Origin: Planctomycetota bacterium | GTDB lineage: Bacteria > Planctomycetota > Phycisphaerae > Sedimentisphaerales > Anaerohalosphaeraceae | Length of the DNA stretch: 63,551 bases | Assembly (NCBI GenBank): GCA_016873215.1 | Contig: VGXU01000008.1 | Coordinates: forward strand, 1-63,551 | Direction: 5' to 3' | Shown: one piece after another, positions 59,394 through 63,551 of the stretch | How positions within the stretch are numbered: position 1 is the stretch's first letter | Layout of the letters: each line of letters begins with the position of its first letter | Position numbers and translations under genes: made by a program | Notes under the pieces: model-generated | Seen by the model: only the letters and a program-made list of their open reading frames with translations | Told to the model about the DNA's origin: nothing | The model's database searches: none

Positions 59394-60383
59394 ATGTTGG
59401 AGCAGTTTGAACAAATTGCAATTACTGCGATGGCTGAGCTTGAGGCGGTCCGGACAGCCGAGGAACTTGATGCTTTTCGTATCAAGTATCTGGGGCGTAA
59501 AGGTCTTGTGACCAATATGCTCAGCCAGGTCGGGAGTCTGCCCGCCGAACAGAAAAAAGCCGGCGGGCAAACCGCCAATCGTATCAAGCAGCAGGTGACG
59601 GAAGCGTTTGAACAGAAGAAACAAACGCTTGGCACGGGTGTGGCCAAACAGGGTCCGATGATTGACGTAACACTGCCGGGTGCGGCAATACCGCGGGGGC
59701 GCAGCCATATCATCACGCAGACCATCAGCGAACTGCTGGATATTTTCGGTCGAATGGGATTCAATATCGCGTACGGGCCGGAAGTGGAGGACGAGTGGCA
59801 TAATTTCATCGCGTTGAATATCCCGCCGGAACACCCGGCCCGCGACCCGATGGATAATTTTTACGTCAGCGAATCGACGTTGCTGCGCAGCCAGACATCG
59901 ACGATTCAGATTCGCGTGATGGAACATCAGAAACCGCCGATCCGTGTTGTCGCGCCGGGACGGGTGTATCGGCCCGATACAGTTGACGCGACGCACATGT
60001 TTATGTTTCATCAATTGGAGGCGCTGGTGGTCGATGAAGGTGTAACGATGGTCGATTTGAAAACGACCATTAATCAGTTTATCCACGTCTTCTTCGGGCC
60101 TGACACAAAATGGCGTTTTCGGCCAAGCTTTTTCCCGTTCACCGAACCAAGCTGCGAGGTGGATATCCTCTGGGTGGATAAAAGCGGTAAGGAATCCTGG
60201 ATGGAAATCGGCGGCTGCGGCATGGTGGATCCAAATGTCTTTGACGCCGTTGGCATCGACAGTGAAAAATACACCGGCTGGGCATTCGGCTTCGGTATCG
60301 AACGGCTGGCCATGAAAAAATACGGCATTACGGATATTCGGCTGCTGTTTGAAAACGATTTGAGGTTTTTGCGGCAGTTCTAA
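59394..60383 (+). CDS. pheS: Phenylalanyl-tRNA synthetase, alpha subunit
   Basis: Catalytic subunit of the alpha2-beta2 synthetase. From the ATG at 59394 it is 329 residues, the usual size: coiled-coil start (EQFEQIAITAMAELEAV), YLGRKGLVTNML, PRGRSHIITQ, PEVEDEWHNF, THMFMFHQLEALVVDEG (motif 2), WMEIGGCGMV and FGFGIERLAMKKYGI (motif 3). A longer frame to 59301 would overlap rplT and lacks homology. The partner gene pheT, normally next, is absent; rmlA follows instead. Confidence 0.96.
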   Translation: MLEQFEQIAITAMAELEAVRTAEELDAFRIKYLGRKGLVTNMLSQVGSLPAEQKKAGGQTANRIKQQVTEAFEQKKQTLGTGVAKQGPMIDVTLPGAAIPRGRSHIITQTISELLDIFGRMGFNIAYGPEVEDEWHNFIALNIPPEHPARDPMDNFYVSESTLLRSQTSTIQIRVMEHQKPPIRVVAPGRVYRPDTVDATHMFMFHQLEALVVDEGVTMVDLKTTINQFIHVFFGPDTKWRFRPSFFPFTEPSCEVDILWVDKSGKESWMEIGGCGMVDPNVFDAVGIDSEKYTGWAFGFGIERLAMKKYGITDIRLLFENDLRFLRQF

Positions 60384-60416
60384 TCCGTCTTTTTTGGAAG
60401 GCCAATGGAGGCTTCA

Positions 60417-61298
60417 ATGCAACGCAAAGGTATTATTTTGGCCGGGGGCAGCGGCACACGCCTGTATCCGGCGACACAGGCGGTCAGTAAACAGCTTCTG
60501 CCGGTGTACGATAAACCGATGATCTATTATCCCCTGACAACGCTGATGCTGGCCGGTATTCGCCAGATTCTCGTCATTTCTACGCCGCAGGATACGCCGG
60601 TGTTCCGTACGCTGCTGGGGGATGGAAGCCAATGGGGCATATCGCTTGATTATGCGGTACAGCCAAAGCCCGAAGGACTGGCGCAGGCATTTATCATCGG
60701 TAAATCTTTTCTTGGCGTTAAACCCGTGTGTTTAATTCTTGGAGACAATATCTTTCATGGTCACGGCCTGACGCCGTCGCTGCGGGCGGCGGATTCGCAG
60801 ACCGAGGGTGCGACGATTTTCGGCTACTGGGTACGCGACCCCGAACGCTATGGTGTAATTGAACTGGGAAACGGCGGCAGCGTGCTGAGTATTGAAGAAA
60901 AACCCGCGAAACCCAAGTCTAATTACGCGGCGGTGGGGTTGTATTTTTATGATAAACACATCACGGAAATCGCGGCTTCCATCAAACCCTCAGCCAGAGG
61001 GGAACTGGAAATTACCGATGTCAATAAGGAATATCTCAAACAGGGAAAACTGCGGGCGGAATTGCTGAGCCGGGGCATCGCATGGCTGGATACGGGAACC
61101 CACGAGTCCATGCTGCAGGCGGGCAATTTTGTGCAAACCGTTCAGCAGCGGCAGGGGTTAATGATTGCCTGTCCGGAAGAAATCGCGTTTCGTCAGAACT
61201 GGATCGACGCCGAAGCAGTACTTCGACGGGCTGAGCCGCTAAAGAAAAATGAATACGGACAGTATCTTATTCAACTGATACAAGGGGTATCACGATGA
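60417..61298 (+). CDS. rmlA: Glucose-1-phosphate thymidylyltransferase
   Basis: First step to dTDP-L-rhamnose. The 293 residues are of the classical RmlA length: [66 protein letters not shown] and [15 protein letters not shown] lies 6 bp before the ATG at 60417; an in-frame ATG at 60405 also has a ribosome site (GGAAGG) and would add four residues. It heads rmlA-C-D-B, all joined by ATGA overlaps. Confidence 0.95.
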   Translation: MQRKGIILAGGSGTRLYPATQAVSKQLLPVYDKPMIYYPLTTLMLAGIRQILVISTPQDTPVFRTLLGDGSQWGISLDYAVQPKPEGLAQAFIIGKSFLGVKPVCLILGDNIFHGHGLTPSLRAADSQTEGATIFGYWVRDPERYGVIELGNGGSVLSIEEKPAKPKSNYAAVGLYFYDKHITEIAASIKPSARGELEITDVNKEYLKQGKLRAELLSRGIAWLDTGTHESMLQAGNFVQTVQQRQGLMIACPEEIAFRQNWIDAEAVLRRAEPLKKNEYGQYLIQLIQGVSR

Positions 61299-61861
61299 AC
61301 CGGCTGGAAACCGCTATTCCCGGCGTGGTTATTCTTGAACCGAAGGTATTCGGCGATGCCCGGGGCTATTTTATGGAAACCTTCAGCGCATCCCGTTACG
61401 AACAGGTCGGCGTCGTCGGGCCATTCGTGCAGGATAATATATCTTTCTCTCAGAAAGGGGTTTTGCGGGGACTTCATTTTCAGTATCCGCACGGACAGGC
61501 TAAATTAGTGCAGGTGATGCAGGGCGAGGTGTTTGATGTGGCGGTGGATATCCGCAAAGGTTCACCGACGTTCGGCCAATGGGTCGGTGCAGTGTTGTCG
61601 GCTGAAAATCATCGTCAGTTCTTTATGCCGGCCGGATTCGCCCATGGATTCTGTGTCCTGAGTGTAACTGCGATGTTTTGTTATAAATGCACGGATTATT
61701 ACGCCCCGGCCTGTGAGGGCGGCATTGCCTGGAACGACCCGGACATTGGAATCGAATGGCCGATTCAAAATCCGCAATTATCCGCCAAAGACGCCGCTTA
61801 CGGCCGACTTAAAGAATATCCGAGTGAAAAACTCCCGGCGTATGACGGAGGCGTTCGATGA
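61295..61861 (+). CDS. rmlC: dTDP-4-dehydrorhamnose 3,5-epimerase
   Basis: Third enzyme of the dTDP-rhamnose route. The 188-residue cupin shows [36 protein letters not shown] with the catalytic histidine, [35 protein letters not shown] and [19 protein letters not shown]. It starts within the rmlA stop (ATGA) and ends within the rmlD start. Confidence 0.96.
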   Translation: MNRLETAIPGVVILEPKVFGDARGYFMETFSASRYEQVGVVGPFVQDNISFSQKGVLRGLHFQYPHGQAKLVQVMQGEVFDVAVDIRKGSPTFGQWVGAVLSAENHRQFFMPAGFAHGFCVLSVTAMFCYKCTDYYAPACEGGIAWNDPDIGIEWPIQNPQLSAKDAAYGRLKEYPSEKLPAYDGGVR

Positions 61862-62703
61862 ATCTGCCGGTTATTGTTCTTGGCGCAAGAGGAATGCTCG
61901 GTACGGACTTGATGGAGTGCCTCAGACGACGAAATATCCCGGCGCAGGGATATGATTTGCCGGAATTGGATATTACGAATGCAGGGCATGTTGAAAGTGT
62001 TGTTGGACAGGCAAAGCAAATTATTAATTGTGCCGCTTATACGAATGTGGAAAAGGCCGAGAGCGAGGCGGAACTAGCGTTTCGAGTCAACGGCCGGGCG
62101 GTCGGCCAATTAGGGCGGCAGGCGGCCAAACGAAATATACCGGTGCTGCACATCAGTACGGATTTTGTGTTTGATGGAATGCTGGACAGGCCTTATGCGG
62201 AAACCGATGCGGCCAATCCGCTTAGTGCTTACGGAAAAAGTAAATACGAAGGCGAAAAGGCCTTATCGGCGTCTGGCTGTCGTTTCTGCATTGTACGTTT
62301 GCAATGGACGTACGGCAGAGCGGGAACGAATTTTGTTAAAAAACTGCTGGATACGGCGCGGGCCGGAAAACCGCTGCGGGTTGTGGATGACCAGGTTGGT
62401 TCTCCGACAGCAACGAGAGAAGCGGCGGAAATAGTGTGCCGGATGATGGAGCTGCCGATGTCTCCGGAAGGGATATATCATTTGGCGGCCAAAGGTTATG
62501 TAAGCCGGTATGAAATGGCCCAATTTGTTTTTGAGACGCTGAAAGTGGGAGTCAATCTGAATCCCTGTAAAACGAGCGATTTCCCATCGGCGGCTAAGCG
62601 GCCGCTCAACAGCCGGTTTAATTGCGGCAAGCTGGAAAAACTGCTGGGCACGGCAATGCGTCCCTGGCAGGAACCCTTGCGGGAACATCTGGAGCAGGTA
62701 TGA
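61858..62703 (+). CDS. rmlD: dTDP-4-dehydrorhamnose reductase
   Basis: Final NADPH-dependent reduction to dTDP-L-rhamnose. The 281-residue SDR has VLGARGMLGTDLMECL, INCAAYTNVEKAESE, STDFVFDG, the catalytic YGKSKYEGEK and VVDDQVGSPT. It starts in the rmlC stop and overlaps rmlB by ATGA. Confidence 0.96.
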   Translation: MNLPVIVLGARGMLGTDLMECLRRRNIPAQGYDLPELDITNAGHVESVVGQAKQIINCAAYTNVEKAESEAELAFRVNGRAVGQLGRQAAKRNIPVLHISTDFVFDGMLDRPYAETDAANPLSAYGKSKYEGEKALSASGCRFCIVRLQWTYGRAGTNFVKKLLDTARAGKPLRVVDDQVGSPTATREAAEIVCRMMELPMSPEGIYHLAAKGYVSRYEMAQFVFETLKVGVNLNPCKTSDFPSAAKRPLNSRFNCGKLEKLLGTAMRPWQEPLREHLEQV

Positions 62704-63551
62704 GAACGATATTAGTCACAGGCGGTGCCGGGTTTATCGGCAGTAATTTTGTACGGATGGTTCTGGCCGAACATCCGGATGTGCGCATCGTGAATCTGGA
62801 CAAGTTGACTTACGCCGGCAATCTGGAAAATCTGGAAGGTTTTACAAACCATCCGAACTATATATTCGTCAAAGGCGATATCTGCGATGCGGCCCTGGCG
62901 GATGAACTGATAAAGAAGCATAAAATAGATGCAATTGTCAATTTTGCAGCAGAAAGTCATGTGGACCGTTCGCTGGTTGAGCCGGGAATTTTTATTCAGA
63001 CCAACGTTGCCGGTACGCTGACACTGCTCAAAGCGGCTTTAGACCACAAGCTGGAGCGGTTCCTGCAGGTTTCCACCGACGAGGTGTATGGCTCGTTGGG
63101 GCCGGAAGGGTTTTTCAGGGAGACGACGGCGCTGAGTCCCAATTCGCCGTATTCGGCCAGCAAAGCCGCGGCGGATATGCTGGTCCGGGCTTTTGGCCAC
63201 AGTTGGGGCTTGCGTTATAACATTACCCGCTGCTCCAATAATTACGGGCCGTACCAGTTCCCGGAAAAAATGATTCCGCTGATGATTAACAATGCTCTCA
63301 ACGATAAAGAACTGCCGATGTATGGCGACGGGCTGTATATCCGCGACTGGCTATACGTATATGACCATTGTACGGCTATCTGGAAAGTGCTGACCCAAGC
63401 GAAACCCGGCGAGATTTATAATATCGGCGGCAATAACGAAAAGACGAATCTGGAAGTGGTGAGTATTATTCTCGAGCGGCTTGGAAAACCCGAAACACTG
63501 ATTCGGCATGTCAAAGACCGTCCCGGCCATGACCGGCGGTACGCCATTTTT
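62700..63551 (+). CDS. rmlB: dTDP-glucose 4,6-dehydratase, cut by the window edge
   Basis: Second enzyme of the route, dehydrating dTDP-glucose with bound NAD+. 284 codons are visible and the frame is open at the right edge; the family has about 330-350. Motifs: ILVTGGAGFIGSNFVR, LDKLTYAGNLENL, FAAESHVDRS, STDEVYGSLG, SPYSASKAAADM (catalytic Tyr/Lys), SNNYGPYQFPEKMIP, YGDGLYIRDWLYV. It starts in the rmlD stop (ATGA). The strand order A-C-D-B differs from the enterobacterial B-D-A-C order. Confidence 0.95.
   Translation, partial: MRTILVTGGAGFIGSNFVRMVLAEHPDVRIVNLDKLTYAGNLENLEGFTNHPNYIFVKGDICDAALADELIKKHKIDAIVNFAAESHVDRSLVEPGIFIQTNVAGTLTLLKAALDHKLERFLQVSTDEVYGSLGPEGFFRETTALSPNSPYSASKAAADMLVRAFGHSWGLRYNITRCSNNYGPYQFPEKMIPLMINNALNDKELPMYGDGLYIRDWLYVYDHCTAIWKVLTQAKPGEIYNIGGNNEKTNLEVVSIILERLGKPETLIRHVKDRPGHDRRYAIF

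Overview
The window is 63.5 kb of ordinary, densely coded bacterial chromosome. It carries about 60 protein genes, two tRNAs and no recognisable insertion sequence, prophage or CRISPR array. The organism is Gram-negative: it has lpxD, lpxI, a heptosyltransferase-like GT9, four dTDP-rhamnose genes and several peptidoglycan enzymes. It also has a type IV pilus or secretion ATPase pair, many SirB1/TPR- and AsmA-like envelope proteins, a UAP1-type nucleotidyltransferase, and a membrane-protein N-terminus of the form '...NPWRIIMKNKI...' that I associate with Planctomycetota. My best guess is a planctomycete of the Phycisphaerae/Sedimentisphaerales kind; this is inferred from gene content, not from a marker comparison.

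Layout. 0.2-6.5 kb: folP, pdxB, a MATE exporter, a phosphoesterase/DUF1638 pair and a decayed membrane-anchored protein. 6.6-13.3 kb: a complete pectin/uronate catabolic cluster. An IclR regulator is followed by a GH105-DUF4861 fusion lipoprotein, kduI, kduD, kdgK and eda, which together turn unsaturated uronates into pyruvate and glyceraldehyde-3-phosphate. 13.4-24 kb: a glycosyltransferase, then a long minus-strand run read as pyrK-pyrD-x-yggU-TPR-AsmA-mnmA-GT9-lpxD-lpxI. 24-30.7 kb: an orphan response regulator, a PBP4-type carboxypeptidase, cystathionine gamma-synthase, and a histidine kinase coupled to two CNNM/CBS membrane proteins. 30.7-31.6 kb: a gene-poor scar with two truncated gene starts. 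31.6-42.2 kb: alaS, a UAP1-like uridylyltransferase, gpmI, mutL and a cobalamin-type ABC importer. 42.3-50.4 kb: a DksA-like protein with charged tails, yacG, a VanY-type peptidase, a NusG paralogue, an amidase, tRNA-Leu, proB-tlpA-proA and tRNA-Gly. 50.5-63.5 kb: a sorbitol-dehydrogenase-like enzyme, cinA, pilB, pilT, the translation block thrS-infC-rpmI-rplT-pheS, and rmlA-rmlC-rmlD-rmlB, the last cut by the window edge.

The promoters I can read share a clear housekeeping pattern: TTGACA- or TTGACG-like, a 16-17 bp spacer, then TATACT or TATAAT. Many starts lack a Shine-Dalgarno sequence, many gene pairs overlap by ATGA, and at least two -10 boxes sit only 7 nt before the start codon, which suggests leaderless messages.

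The most interesting regulatory structure is in front of pyrK-pyrD. A 37-codon leader frame runs straight through a perfect 10-bp terminator hairpin with a U-tract, is preceded by U-rich stretches and a small hairpin, and ends in an ATGA overlap with pyrK. This is the layout of the enterobacterial pyrBI attenuator. Other points worth a look are an infC gene that appears to start on AUC, a DksA homologue with half its zinc ligands missing, and the translation block lacking pheT.
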